Origin: Curtobacterium sp. VKM Ac-1393
GTDB lineage: Bacteria; Actinomycetota; Actinomycetes; Actinomycetales; Microbacteriaceae
Direction: 5' to 3'
Length of the DNA: 64,000 nucleotides
Assembly (NCBI RefSeq): GCF_015350995.1
Contig: NZ_JADKRW010000007.1
Span: forward strand, 124,001 to 188,000
The position numbers were made by a program, and so were the translations under genes. This document shows, piece by piece, positions 51,170 to 59,063 of this stretch. How positions within the stretch are numbered: the stretch's first letter is position 1; each line of letters opens with the position of its first letter. The notes under the pieces were generated by a model. It saw only the letters and a program-made list of their open reading frames with translations. It had not been told where the DNA came from and did no database searches.

Positions 51170-51634
51170 TCAGCGCTCGACGACCACCTTCAGCTTGGCG
51201 AGCCCCTTCTCGAAGTCACCGCCGAGGAACGTGTCCATGTTGACGAACACGCCCATCACGCGGGACATCAGGTTCTGGGGGCTCGTCATCGACCAGACGA
51301 CCCGCGTGCCGCCGTCTCGCTCGAGCTCGTCGAGCCGGAACACGACCGCACTCGACGACCGGAACGGCGCGGTGAACCGCAGGTCGACGTCGACCTCGGT
51401 GGCATCGATCCGTGTGACCGCCATCGATCCGGCGCCGGCCTTGCGGTTGCCCTTCCAGGCGTAGGCCGAGCCCACCGCCCCGGGTTCACCGCCGTACGTG
51501 CGCTGGAGCGCCGGGTCACGGCCCTCCCACGGCGACCACTCGACCCAGCGGTGGAGGTCCGCCAGGTGCGGCAAGATCGCTGCGGGGCTAGCCGTGATGA
51601 CGGTCTCGCGTTCGATCGTGGTGGGCGCTGCCAT
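51170..51634 (-). CDS. SRPBCC (START/Bet v1-like) family protein
   Basis: A 154-residue protein with the helix-grip pattern of polyketide-cyclase/SRPBCC proteins: IERETVITASPAAILPHLADLHRWVEWSPWE at the start, then the antiparallel strands and a long C-terminal helix (FEKGLAKLKVVVE). The fold binds hydrophobic ligands. The ATG is preceded by TACGCT with a 6-base gap, so a leaderless mRNA is expected. Ligand unknown. Confidence 0.8.
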   Translation of the reverse strand: MAAPTTIERETVITASPAAILPHLADLHRWVEWSPWEGRDPALQRTYGGEPGAVGSAYAWKGNRKAGAGSMAVTRIDATEVDVDLRFTAPFRSSSAVVFRLDELERDGGTRVVWSMTSPQNLMSRVMGVFVNMDTFLGGDFEKGLAKLKVVVER

Positions 51635-51640
51635 GCGCAG

Positions 51641-51646
51641 AGCGTA
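51641..51646 (-). promoter_or_regulatory. Leaderless -10 of the SRPBCC gene
   Basis: On the minus strand TACGCT is followed by 6 bases and the ATG at 51634. Confidence 0.5.
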
Positions 51647-51693
51647 GTGCCGTGGTCGACGGCGCGACAGGGACCTTCGGCCCGACCCGCTCA

Positions 51694-51742
51694 GCCGGCT
51701 CAGTCGGCGAAGACCGACTCGCCGGCTCAGTCGGCGAAGACC
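51694..51742. repeat. 22-bp tandem-like duplication at an exonuclease 3' end
   Basis: GCCGGCTCAGTCGGCGAAGACC occurs at 51694-51715 and again at 51721-51742. The second copy holds the stop and last codons (VFAD) of the exonuclease gene, so the 3' end has been duplicated outward. Confidence 0.8.
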
Positions 51743-52365
51743 ATCGGGCGGTTCGACAGCCGCGGCTGCGGCACCGAGGCCTTCGGCTTCTCGGCACGGG
51801 CCCGGACCGGGGCGATCGTCACGCGGGTCGCTGCCCCCAGAGCCTCCACCGTGTCGGTGCCGTGGTGGCCGGCGGCGTGGATGACGATGGCGGCGCACGC
51901 CTCGGCATCGGCGGCGGCGTCGTGGTGCTGGAACCCCTCGAACCCGGCGGCCATCGCGGCCACGGGCAGTCGGTAGGAGTCGAGCGTGTAGGTCTTGCGG
52001 GCGACCGCGAGCGAGCACATCGAGTGGTGCTCGGCGAGGTCGATGCCGGTGGCCGAACACCCGCCGGCGATGACGCCCATGTCGAACCGGGCGTTGTGCG
52101 CGACCAGGACGTCACCCTCGGCGAAGGCCACCAGGTCGGGGTACTGCTGTTCCCACGTCTTCGCGCGGACGACGTCTTCCGCGACGATCCCGTGGATCCG
52201 GGTGTTCCACTCGAGGAACGCGTCGTGCCCGAGCGGCGGGCGGATGAACCACGACGCCCGGTCGACGACCCGGCCCGCGCGGACCTTGACGAGTCCGACG
52301 GAGCACGCGCTGGCGGGCGAGCTGTTGGCGGTCTCGAAGTCGATCGCGGTGAAGTTCAACGGCAC
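51727..52365 (-). CDS. 3'-5' exonuclease (DEDDh, DNA polymerase III epsilon-like)
   Basis: A 212-residue DEDDh-type exonuclease. Motif I is AIDFETA, motif II is VLVAHNARFDMG and motif III is HHDAAADAEA. It also has a GIVAEDVVRAKTW segment typical of this branch. A C-terminal tail of about 35 residues follows. GTG at 52365 begins at PLNFTAIDFET, the conserved N-terminus; an ATG at 52395 would add ten residues. The physiological role, proofreading-like or RNA trimming, cannot be told from the sequence. Confidence 0.85.
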   Translation of the reverse strand: MPLNFTAIDFETANSSPASACSVGLVKVRAGRVVDRASWFIRPPLGHDAFLEWNTRIHGIVAEDVVRAKTWEQQYPDLVAFAEGDVLVAHNARFDMGVIAGGCSATGIDLAEHHSMCSLAVARKTYTLDSYRLPVAAMAAGFEGFQHHDAAADAEACAAIVIHAAGHHGTDTVEALGAATRVTIAPVRARAEKPKASVPQPRLSNRPMVFAD

Positions 52366-52428
52366 GGTTCCGATCGTTGCACGGGGCGCCGACATCGCCG
52401 GAAGCCGCCTCGGCGTTGCGGCCGACGC

Positions 52429-52893
52429 TCAACGGCGCCGTGCCGAGCGGGACCCGCTGCGCCGACGACGTGCCGTCGCCCGCCAGGTCGCCGTCCGACG
52501 GGCACGTTCGCGCTGCCAGTACGGCGCGAGCAGCGTGCCCACCATCTCGAACGCCACCGCGACGCCGTCCAATCGCCAGCGCAGCGGCAGGCTCTCGACG
52601 TGTTCGGTGAGCCCGGCGGTCAGGTCGCCGGTGATGACGGGGAACCCGGAGTCGCGGGGGAGAGGGATCCCGCGGAACCGGTCCTCTTCGGCGTAGTCGA
52701 TCGTGTCGTCCTCGGGGTCGTAGACGACCAGCACGTCGGCCTCGAGCTCGGCCATCGCGTCGTGCAGCTGCTCGAGCTCAGCGCGAGAGGCCCGCTCGAG
52801 TTCGGTGAGGGTCTCCGGCGCGAAGCGCTGCCGCAGACCCGGCGCTCCCATGCCCACCGAGTGCACACCGCGCTCGTCGCGTTCGAACCACAT
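52429..52893 (-). CDS. Hypothetical protein, 154 aa
   Basis: A soluble protein I do not recognise. It opens with MWFERDERGVHSVGMGAPGLR, continues with an amphipathic helix rich in Glu and Leu, then VLVVYDPEDDTIDYAEEDRFRGIP, and ends in a strongly basic Arg-rich tail. The strong ribosome binding site (AGGAGG, 6 bases) supports expression. The acidic middle and basic tail might bind nucleic acid or another protein. Confidence 0.65.
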   Translation of the reverse strand: MWFERDERGVHSVGMGAPGLRQRFAPETLTELERASRAELEQLHDAMAELEADVLVVYDPEDDTIDYAEEDRFRGIPLPRDSGFPVITGDLTAGLTEHVESLPLRWRLDGVAVAFEMVGTLLAPYWQRERARRTATWRATARRRRSGSRSARRR

Positions 52894-52972
52894 CGACGTC
52901 CTCCTGTCCCGTCGCCCGGTCCGGACGACGGGGACCACGCTGCCAGAACCCGTCGAGACGTGTTCCGGGCGG

Positions 52973-52978
52973 TAGCGT
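52973..52978 (+). promoter_or_regulatory. Leaderless -10 of the gene at 52985
   Basis: TAGCGT is followed by 6 bases and the ATG. Confidence 0.5.
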
Positions 52979-52984
52979 GCGCGC

Positions 52985-53542
52985 ATGGGGAACGACGGAG
53001 ACGATCAGCCGCTCGTGCTGGTGCTCGCCGGGGCCGGCTACGGACAGCAGGCACCGTTGCTGTGGTGGTCACAGGCCATCGCGTCGGCGGCCGGGTGCGA
53101 GGTCGTGGCACCGGCCTGGAACATCGACGACGACGCCGGGGCCGACCCGGTGGCGTTCGTCGAGGCCGCGATCGGGGCTGCGCTGGGCGATCGCCTGCCC
53201 GACCTGGTCATCGCGAAGTCGTTCGGGTGCTTCGCCCTGCCCTGGGCGATCCGGAACGACATTCCCGGGGTCTGGCTCACGCCGGTCCTCACACACGACG
53301 ACGTGGCCACGGCGCTCGCCGCCGCCACCGACGCGCACGACGCGATCGGGGGTGGAGACGACACCATGTGGCGGCCCGAGCGGGTCTCGGGGACTGCTGC
53401 GCGCCTCCAGACCGTCGACCGTGCCGACCACTCGCTGCAGGTGGCCGGCGACTGGCGGGGCTCGCAGCGGCTGCAGGCCGACGTCCTCGACGTCGTCGAG
53501 CGTCGCGTGGTCGCCCTGGCCTCCCAGCAGCAGCCGGACTAG
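52985..53542 (+). CDS. Small alpha/beta hydrolase-fold protein
   Basis: A 185-residue protein with an alpha/beta hydrolase-like core: VLVLAGAGYGQQ (oxyanion region), LVIAKSFGCFALP with the nucleophile Ser in a K-S-F-G elbow, an Asp-rich loop, and a likely catalytic His in RADHSLQV. The size and elbow resemble the small KANL3/Tex30-type hydrolase group. Starts directly after TAGCGT. Substrate unknown. Confidence 0.75.
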   Translation: MGNDGDDQPLVLVLAGAGYGQQAPLLWWSQAIASAAGCEVVAPAWNIDDDAGADPVAFVEAAIGAALGDRLPDLVIAKSFGCFALPWAIRNDIPGVWLTPVLTHDDVATALAAATDAHDAIGGGDDTMWRPERVSGTAARLQTVDRADHSLQVAGDWRGSQRLQADVLDVVERRVVALASQQQPD

Positions 53543-53545
53543 GTT
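53540..53545 (+). promoter_or_regulatory. Leaderless -10 of the gene at 53552
   Basis: TAGGTT is followed by 6 bases and the ATG; it overlaps the preceding stop codon. Confidence 0.45.
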
Positions 53546-53551
53546 CACGAC

Positions 53552-53761
53552 ATGGGGGAACCGCGGGACATGGACGAGCTGCTGGCGCAGGCGGAGCGCG
53601 TCGACGCAGCACCGCACACCACGCGGCGTGCCGTCGGGTTGGCCACCGCGCTCGTCGCAGCCGGCGCCGCCGCCGCGATCGTGGCCACCGGATCGGCCCG
53701 CGGCCTCCTCGCCGCGATCCTGTGGCTGATCACCCTGGGCGGGTCGCCACCGCCGGATTGA
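53552..53761 (+). CDS. Small single-pass membrane protein, 69 aa
   Basis: An unrecognised protein with an acidic N-terminus and one or two closely spaced hydrophobic segments (VGLATALVAAGAAAAIVAT and LLAAILWLITLGG). It starts after TAGGTT with no ribosome binding site. Expression is supported by the promoter pattern only. Confidence 0.5.
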   Translation: MGEPRDMDELLAQAERVDAAPHTTRRAVGLATALVAAGAAAAIVATGSARGLLAAILWLITLGGSPPPD

Positions 53762-53764
53762 CGG

Positions 53765-53782
53765 ACGGACTGGAGGCCCGGG
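53765..53782 (+). repeat. Half-copy of the GGAGGC palindrome
   Basis: CGGACTGGAGGCCCGGGT is the 5' arm of the palindrome family; the second arm is missing before ychF. Confidence 0.45.
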
Positions 53783-53806
53783 TCGGCTCCGGCGCGCCGC
53801 CGCCGG

Positions 53807-53812
53807 TAGGCT
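53807..53812 (+). promoter_or_regulatory. -10 of ychF
   Basis: TAGGCT lies 8 bases before the GTG at 53821, giving a leaderless or near-leaderless mRNA. Confidence 0.5.
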
Positions 53813-53820
53813 GTTCTTCC

Positions 53821-54894
53821 GTGGCTCTCACCATCGGAATCGTCGGTCTCCCGAACGTCGGCAAGTCGACCCTGTTCAACGCCCTGACCAAGAACCAGGT
53901 CCTCGCCGCGAACTACCCGTTCGCGACGATCGAGCCGAACGTCGGGGTGGTGAACCTGCCCGACTCGCGGCTCGACCAGCTCGCTGAACTCTTCCACTCG
54001 GAGAAGACCGTGCCCGCGCCGGTGTCGTTCGTCGACATCGCCGGCATCGTCAAGGGTGCGAGCGAGGGCGAGGGGCTCGGCAACAAGTTCCTCGCGAACA
54101 TCCGCGAGGCCGACGCCATCGCGCAGGTCGTCCGCGGCTTCACCGACGACGACGTCGTGCACGTCGCGAACAAGGTCTCCCCGAAGGACGACCTCGAGGT
54201 CATCAACACCGAGCTGATCCTCGCTGACATGGAGACGATCGACAAGGCGCTCCCGCGGTACGAGAAGACCGTGAAGCTGAAGCAGGCCGAGCCGATCGTG
54301 CTCGAGACCGCTCGCGAGGCCCGTGCCGCGCTCGAGCAGGGCACCCTGCTGTCTGCCACCAAGATCGACCTCACGCCGATCGCCGAGCTCGGACTCCTGT
54401 CGGCCAAGCCCTTCATCTTCGTGTTCAACGTCGACGAGGCGATCCTGACCGACGACGCCCGCAAGGCCGAGCTGGCCGCGCTCGTCGCCCCCGCCCGGGC
54501 CGTCTTCCTCGACGCCCAGGTCGAGTCGGAGCTCATCGACCTCGACCCCGCCGACGCCGCCGAACTGCTCGAGTCGACCGGCCAGACCGAGTCCGGACTC
54601 GACCAGCTCGCGCGCATCGGGTTCGACACCCTCGGGCTGCAGACCTACCTGACGGCCGGTCCGAAGGAAGCCCGTGCGTGGACGATCGGCAAGGGGTGGA
54701 AGGCGCCACAGGCTGCCGGCGTCATCCACACCGACTTCGAGAAGGGCTTCATCAAGGCCGAGGTCATCTCGTTCGACGACCTGGTCGAGACCGGCTCCAT
54801 CGCCGAGGCCCGCGCTGCTGGCAAGGCCCGCATCGAGGGCAAGGACTACGTCATGCAGGACGGCGACGTGGTGGAGTTCCGCTTCAACAACTAG
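53821..54894 (+). CDS. ychF: Redox-regulated ATPase YchF (Obg family)
   Basis: A 357-residue Obg-like NTPase that prefers ATP and binds ribosomes. G1 is GLPNVGKSTLFN, G3 region is DIAGIVKGASEGEGLGN with the hydrophobic substitution that defines YchF, and G4 is FIFVFNVDE (NVDE type). A coiled coil and a C-terminal TGS domain (residues about 275-357, AGVIHTDFEKGFIKAEVI) follow. The last codons (VEFRFNN) are a slightly altered copy of a sequence repeated 4.2 kb downstream, which suggests the 3' end was replaced by an incoming island. Confidence 0.95.
   Translation: MALTIGIVGLPNVGKSTLFNALTKNQVLAANYPFATIEPNVGVVNLPDSRLDQLAELFHSEKTVPAPVSFVDIAGIVKGASEGEGLGNKFLANIREADAIAQVVRGFTDDDVVHVANKVSPKDDLEVINTELILADMETIDKALPRYEKTVKLKQAEPIVLETAREARAALEQGTLLSATKIDLTPIAELGLLSAKPFIFVFNVDEAILTDDARKAELAALVAPARAVFLDAQVESELIDLDPADAAELLESTGQTESGLDQLARIGFDTLGLQTYLTAGPKEARAWTIGKGWKAPQAAGVIHTDFEKGFIKAEVISFDDLVETGSIAEARAAGKARIEGKDYVMQDGDVVEFRFNN
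54870..54892 (+). repeat. Left direct repeat of the ychF island
   Basis: GGTGGAGTTCCGCTTCAAC-A-ACT, within the ychF 3' end, matches the copy at 59064-59086 with one mismatch over 23 bp. Confidence 0.8.
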
Positions 54895-54904
54895 CCTGGA
54901 GTAC

Positions 54905-55258
54905 GTGCTCGCTGATCAGATCCTAGCCAAGGTCGAGAAAGCGGAAGAGTTCCTTCAAATGGCCGAATTCGCGATCGACCTGTCTGCGTGGGACGCGGCT
55001 TGTAGCCTTCTTTGTACTGCGGCTATCCATGCGAGTGATGCTCTAATCATGTCTGCGGGCGCAGTAATGCAGGGGAGGGCGGAGCATAACGCCGCGGTCG
55101 CCGTTCTCGGCCGAACGGTCGGCAAAGATGCGGGCTCACAGCTCGCTTTCGCTCTCAAATATAAAGCGAAGAGTCAGTACGAGGCACGGCGTTGCAGTAG
55201 AGTCGAGGCCGTGGAATGTCTGAAGCGTGTCACTCGGCTCGTCGAAAGGGCAAGATAA
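54905..55258 (+). CDS. HEPN-like helical protein of the island
   Basis: A 117-residue all-helical protein. AEEFLQMAEFAIDLSAWDAA, LLCTAAIHASDALI and the C-terminal YEARRCSRVEAVECLKRVTRLV fit the HEPN pattern of paired helices with a conserved H-x2-D-A-L. No R-x4-6-H ribonuclease motif is evident, so it may be a non-catalytic HEPN (sensor or partner). GTG at 54905 has TAGCCT 7 bases and GGAG 4 bases upstream. Its stop codon is directly followed by the ATG of the next gene, so the two form one unit. Confidence 0.65.
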   Translation: MLADQILAKVEKAEEFLQMAEFAIDLSAWDAACSLLCTAAIHASDALIMSAGAVMQGRAEHNAAVAVLGRTVGKDAGSQLAFALKYKAKSQYEARRCSRVEAVECLKRVTRLVERAR

Positions 55259-56377
55259 ATGGATGAACCCCGTACTTGTTTCGTAATCGGACCCATCGGA
55301 AGCAAGTTTGCCCCCATTGGTTCTTCAGCTCGAGCGACCTACGAGGATGCCTTAGAGGTATTCGAAAAGGTGATTCAACCGGCGTGTGCTACAGAGGGTT
55401 TAGAGCCGATCCGAGCAGATCAAATTGCATCCGCTGGTGAAATAAGTGCTCAAATCTTTCGCCACCTGCGCGACGATGATGTAGTTATTGCAGATCTCAG
55501 TGGTGCCAATGCGAACGTAATGTACGAACTTGGATTACGGCACACGCGGTCGCTACTCACGGTGCAGATCGGCGAGTATGGGCAGCTGCCGTTTGACATT
55601 GCGGCAATACGTACAATCCAATTCTCGAGGTCAGAGCGCGGTTTGATCGATGCTCGGAACGATCTGATTGCAGCCCTAACTGCCGGAGCGGTGGATGACT
55701 TTGAGGAGGTCACGGCAACTCGACTGTGGTCCGAGCTGATCGATGTTCGTGTAGCCCCTCGCGAAACGACTGCTGACGAGGCTTCTTCTGATCTCGAGGA
55801 GGAGGGCTTTGAAGATGTGGGCTTCTTGGAGCGGATTGTTGACATCGAGGGCCGTTTTCCGGTCTTGAACGACCTCACAGAAGAGATTTCGGCCACCATC
55901 GTGGGCATGGGTGCACTGGCGGAATCGGCCACCGCCGATCTGACCAATGCGAACAGCTTGAACATGCCCACTAGTGCGAGGTTGGGTATGGTTGCTCAAT
56001 TCGGGCGCAAACTGGAACCAGGCGCGAAGGCATTGTTAGAGCAGACCGCGCGTTTTAGCGTCGAAATGACGGCCATTGATGCGAACGTCAATGGAATCCT
56101 GACCTTCATTCAGCACACAGAGTCGCTGGAAGCAGATTCGTACCGACCCTTTCTTGAGTCCCTCCAAGGTACGGCAAAGGCGGCACGGGAGGCGACTGAG
56201 GGGATTACGCAGTTTGGCGGATCCGTCGATGTACTTAAGGGTATGAGCATGACGCTTCGACGTCCGGTAGATACAATCTCCTCTGCTGTTCGTACCATGG
56301 TGCAGGCGATGGCTCTGGCAGATACATGGGAAACGCGAACGGCCCAAATCCTCAAGTCGAAATATTCGGGAGCGTAG
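55259..56377 (+). CDS. TIR/nucleoside-deoxyribosyltransferase-like protein with helical tail
   Basis: A 372-residue protein. Residues 6-125 show the pattern CFVIGPIGS, RADQI (52-56), VVIADLSGANANVMYELGLRH (near 75-95) and a PFD loop, as in the TIR-like/nucleoside 2-deoxyribosyltransferase-like Rossmann proteins found in prokaryotic conflict systems. The Asp-Leu-Ser and Tyr-Glu-Leu-Gly residues occupy the usual substrate-facing positions. Residues about 165-372 are helical, with no recognised domain. It follows the HEPN-like gene without a gap. I infer a nucleotide-cleaving or nucleotide-sensing effector; enzymatic activity is unproven. Confidence 0.68.
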   Translation: MDEPRTCFVIGPIGSKFAPIGSSARATYEDALEVFEKVIQPACATEGLEPIRADQIASAGEISAQIFRHLRDDDVVIADLSGANANVMYELGLRHTRSLLTVQIGEYGQLPFDIAAIRTIQFSRSERGLIDARNDLIAALTAGAVDDFEEVTATRLWSELIDVRVAPRETTADEASSDLEEEGFEDVGFLERIVDIEGRFPVLNDLTEEISATIVGMGALAESATADLTNANSLNMPTSARLGMVAQFGRKLEPGAKALLEQTARFSVEMTAIDANVNGILTFIQHTESLEADSYRPFLESLQGTAKAAREATEGITQFGGSVDVLKGMSMTLRRPVDTISSAVRTMVQAMALADTWETRTAQILKSKYSGA

Positions 56378-56521
56378 TAGTTAGGGTTCGCTTGGGTCGT
56401 GCGGAACGCATTCCCCCGCGATTTTGTGTCGCGCCGTCTTTTCTCGATGTCGGCGTTCTCAGCAACGCTTGTAGTCAGTGGACTTCAACAACTCGTCCGG
56501 GTATCGAGTGAATGCGCGTCG

Positions 56522-57031
56522 TCACCAACTCTCCGGGTCTAGAGATGCTTCAGTGGCGTTGAGCGGAAGGGACCTTAGGGCAGACACGACCTCGTCAGCG
56601 GTAAGTGTTCCGGTCTGCCACCGCGTCAGCATTAGTACAATTCTTCCGCAGGATTGGTAGCCTGTTGGTGCTTTTCCGCTCGCCCATATTGCTGCCTCGG
56701 CAGCGACGATGACTGGCCGATCTTTTTCGTCGGCACGAAGCCGAGCGCGACGGAGGGCTGTTAACTGCTCAAGTGGTTCAATGATTGTGCCCGCTCGAAG
56801 GTCTTTCATATACTGTGTGATACTCAAAAACGAGTCAGCTAAAGCTTCTGTGAGTCGATCTGAATAACGATCGTTCCGCTCGAATCTGAAGACGAAGAAG
56901 GCGACCGCTCCTGCCAATATTGCACCGAAGAATGTTGCGGCTAGGTTGGACCAGAACGCCGTCGCGTCGAAGGCGGTGAGGGTGTTCCGGAGTTCGTTTA
57001 GTGATTTCACGAGGTCATCCATGTCGTTCAT
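56522..57031 (-). CDS. Island membrane protein, 169 aa
   Basis: An unrecognised protein with a short N-terminal amphipathic region, one helix (residues about 27-48, LAATFFGAILAGAVAFFVF) and a cytosolic helical domain with charged RFERNDRYSDRLTEAL. TAACGT on the minus strand lies 6 bases before the ATG, so it has its own leaderless promoter despite being opposed to the neighbouring pair. It could be a membrane partner of the island system. Confidence 0.6.
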   Translation of the reverse strand: MNDMDDLVKSLNELRNTLTAFDATAFWSNLAATFFGAILAGAVAFFVFRFERNDRYSDRLTEALADSFLSITQYMKDLRAGTIIEPLEQLTALRRARLRADEKDRPVIVAAEAAIWASGKAPTGYQSCGRIVLMLTRWQTGTLTADEVVSALRSLPLNATEASLDPESW

Positions 57032-57288
57032 GATTGAACGTTAGCTTGGAATTCCCTACCTCGGTTCGTGTCTGTACGAACAACGTGTTCGCTGCCGTGA
57101 ATTATTTCGGGTCGCTGGGTGCACCCCTGGTGTCGGTTTCCCGCGTGTTCGACGACGGGGAAGGGGGTAGCGCCTCGAGACGGGCCGGGTCCGGTCGCGG
57201 CGGCTCTCGCGGCGTCCGAGGAGAAGTTGTCTGCGCACGGCCTAAGTCAACGCTCACTCGTCGATGGCGTAGCGGCTCGCGTCGGATC
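57032..57288. other. Intergenic 257 bp in the island, no confident gene
   Basis: Apart from the TAACGT promoter of the leftward membrane-protein gene I see no complete gene. A plus-strand stretch around 57180-57260 reads as a protein-like fragment (AAALAASEEKLSAHGLSQRS) without a credible start. Confidence 0.4.
57038..57043 (-). promoter_or_regulatory. Leaderless -10 of the 169-aa gene
   Basis: On the minus strand TAACGT is followed by 6 bases and the ATG at 57031. Confidence 0.5.
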
Positions 57289-58092
57289 CTACAGGTTGTC
57301 CGAAAGTTCCGCGAGAAGACGCTTCTTCCGCGCCTTCTCGATGTTTGGGTCTATCTGCTGGATGAACTCAAGCTCGGCAAAGCCGTCTCCTTGGCGACGG
57401 TTCTGAGGCGGTTCGAGCGCTTCGATCAAGAGCGCTTCGAGGGTTGAGATCACAAGATCGGCGTCGAGATCGGTGTCGGGTGCGTCTTCCAGCTCGCCGT
57501 TGGCGCCCACGGGACGAACCCCGAACCAAGAGAATCGGTCCCAGCGTCCGCTCAACCGATCGCGGGTGTGCTCACGCAGACGCTTGCCCATTCGAGGCTC
57601 GGTCACACGACCCACGTACACCAAGCGACTGCCGTCGTACAAGATGTAGACGCCCTCCTGGCTACTGAAATCGACCGCGGCGCTGCCCGTTAGCTGAACT
57701 CCCAGCATGGTTGGCGCGGAAGGCGCCCAGTCAATCTCGGCTCGACGCCAGAAGAGTCCGAACGCGTTCAATAGCCCACGCTCATCCTCAGAGACGTCCG
57801 CTGTTCCGGTGTCCTCAAGCGCGACGACTGGCGTTTGCGCTGCAGAGGAGGGAACCGGCTTGTCCTCCTTAGCGGCCGGCGGGTAACGGAAGACCCCTCT
57901 ATCCAACTTCTCAACCTCGGACCGAAGCGGTTCCTGCGACAAGTACGATGCAACCGCCGTGTGTGGGGTTGCACCAACCTTCGAACGGAGATTGCCGTCG
58001 AGAATCGCCTGCGCGATCTCAGAGGTTCTCATCGGTTCGCCCTGCTCAGCGAGCACCTTTTTGATTGCTTCGCTCCAGCCCAGATTCTGCAC
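57289..58092 (-). CDS. HARE-HTH plus GIY-YIG domain protein
   Basis: A 267-residue two-domain protein. Residues 1-72 match a HARE-HTH winged helix (LGWSEAIKKVLAEQGEPMRT, then VASYLSQ and GVFRYPP). Residues about 145-240 match a GIY-YIG nuclease: GVYI (147), YVGR (159), R171, H175, E219 and N231 in the expected order. HARE-HTH domains recognise modified or unusual DNA and are found fused to restriction endonucleases. A DNA-restricting role is inferred. GTG at 58092 lies 6 bases after TACTGT on the minus strand. Confidence 0.78.
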   Translation of the reverse strand: MQNLGWSEAIKKVLAEQGEPMRTSEIAQAILDGNLRSKVGATPHTAVASYLSQEPLRSEVEKLDRGVFRYPPAAKEDKPVPSSAAQTPVVALEDTGTADVSEDERGLLNAFGLFWRRAEIDWAPSAPTMLGVQLTGSAAVDFSSQEGVYILYDGSRLVYVGRVTEPRMGKRLREHTRDRLSGRWDRFSWFGVRPVGANGELEDAPDTDLDADLVISTLEALLIEALEPPQNRRQGDGFAELEFIQQIDPNIEKARKKRLLAELSDNL

Positions 58093-58098
58093 GCGCCC

Positions 58099-58104
58099 AC
58101 AGTA
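58099..58104 (-). promoter_or_regulatory. Leaderless -10 of the HARE-HTH/GIY-YIG gene
   Basis: On the minus strand TACTGT is followed by 6 bases and the GTG at 58092. Confidence 0.5.
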
Positions 58105-58253
58105 TCGTCCCTGTGCTCGAGGGGCGAGGCCCGGCAGTGTGACCTGACCGATGTAGGTCCGTGCGTGCGACTAAGCCTGAAAGGCGAACTCAGGCACGCG
58201 TTCGATACGTGGGTTTCGCGATTGTCCGAGGTCGGCCCTGTCCGGTGAGGCCG

Positions 58254-58259
58254 TAGCAT
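58254..58259 (+). promoter_or_regulatory. -10 of the gene at 58268
   Basis: TAGCAT lies 8 bases before the GTG. Confidence 0.45.
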
Positions 58260-58267
58260 TCAACACC

Positions 58268-58984
58268 GTGAGTGAAACTGAGTCGGAGCCGTCGGCGCGC
58301 GACGCGCCCTCGGAGTCCAAGGATCACCGTCCCTGGCTGTACGTGATGGCTGGCGCAGTTGTGCTGGTAGGCATTGTTGTCCTGCGCGGAAGTCTTCCCG
58401 CTCCGGCCGGTTTTCCGGCTTTCACGACCTGGCCACCAACTCTCGCGCCAGCGGGCGCAACACTGATGGTCGGCGGTCTGGCCGGAGTAGTCGCGCTGGC
58501 GGCATCCGTCAGCTGGCGCAAGCAGCGGGCACGCGATGAGGTTGTGGAGCAACGGAGGCGCGAGAACGACCGCGCGTACGAGACTTGGAAGACTCAAGCT
58601 TCTCACTATGACACGTTGGCGGTCTCGGTGATTCAGCAGTTCGTGGGTTCGATCGACTTGCAAGCTATGGCGGCGGACCGGGGGAGAGCGGTCCTGTGGG
58701 GCTCGGCAGCAGTCGTCCGTGCTCTAGAGCAATGGGACGTTGCAGCGATCAGCGCACGCGAGAAGCAGGCGGAGAGAGGTCACGGGGATCTCGATGATAT
58801 GAAGAAGGGAGAGCTGTGGACCGCCTTGGCACACCTCATCCGAACGATGAGGGGGGAGCTTCCTGGTGACCTACGAGAGGTCCTTCCCAATCGGACGGTC
58901 CTCCGCGCCGTCTTCGGCGACTTCCGGTACCTCGATGACCACGATTTGCTGCCAAGCACCGTCCTGGACGCCGTGGACGAGTAG
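58268..58984 (+). CDS. Island membrane protein, 238 aa
   Basis: An unrecognised protein with two helices (residues about 23-43 and 60-82), a basic WRKQRARDEVVEQRRREND stretch and a cytosolic helical domain. The topology (two helices followed by a soluble tail) resembles membrane-anchored partners in conflict systems, though nothing specific is seen. It is the last gene before the right direct repeat. Confidence 0.6.
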   Translation: MSETESEPSARDAPSESKDHRPWLYVMAGAVVLVGIVVLRGSLPAPAGFPAFTTWPPTLAPAGATLMVGGLAGVVALAASVSWRKQRARDEVVEQRRRENDRAYETWKTQASHYDTLAVSVIQQFVGSIDLQAMAADRGRAVLWGSAAVVRALEQWDVAAISAREKQAERGHGDLDDMKKGELWTALAHLIRTMRGELPGDLREVLPNRTVLRAVFGDFRYLDDHDLLPSTVLDAVDE

Positions 58985-59063
58985 GAATTTCGCGCCTCGT
59001 GTTTGGGCAGGCAGCTGGTAACGGCCGCCCGTCTGGCAGCCAGATCCGAAACCTGCGGACCGG

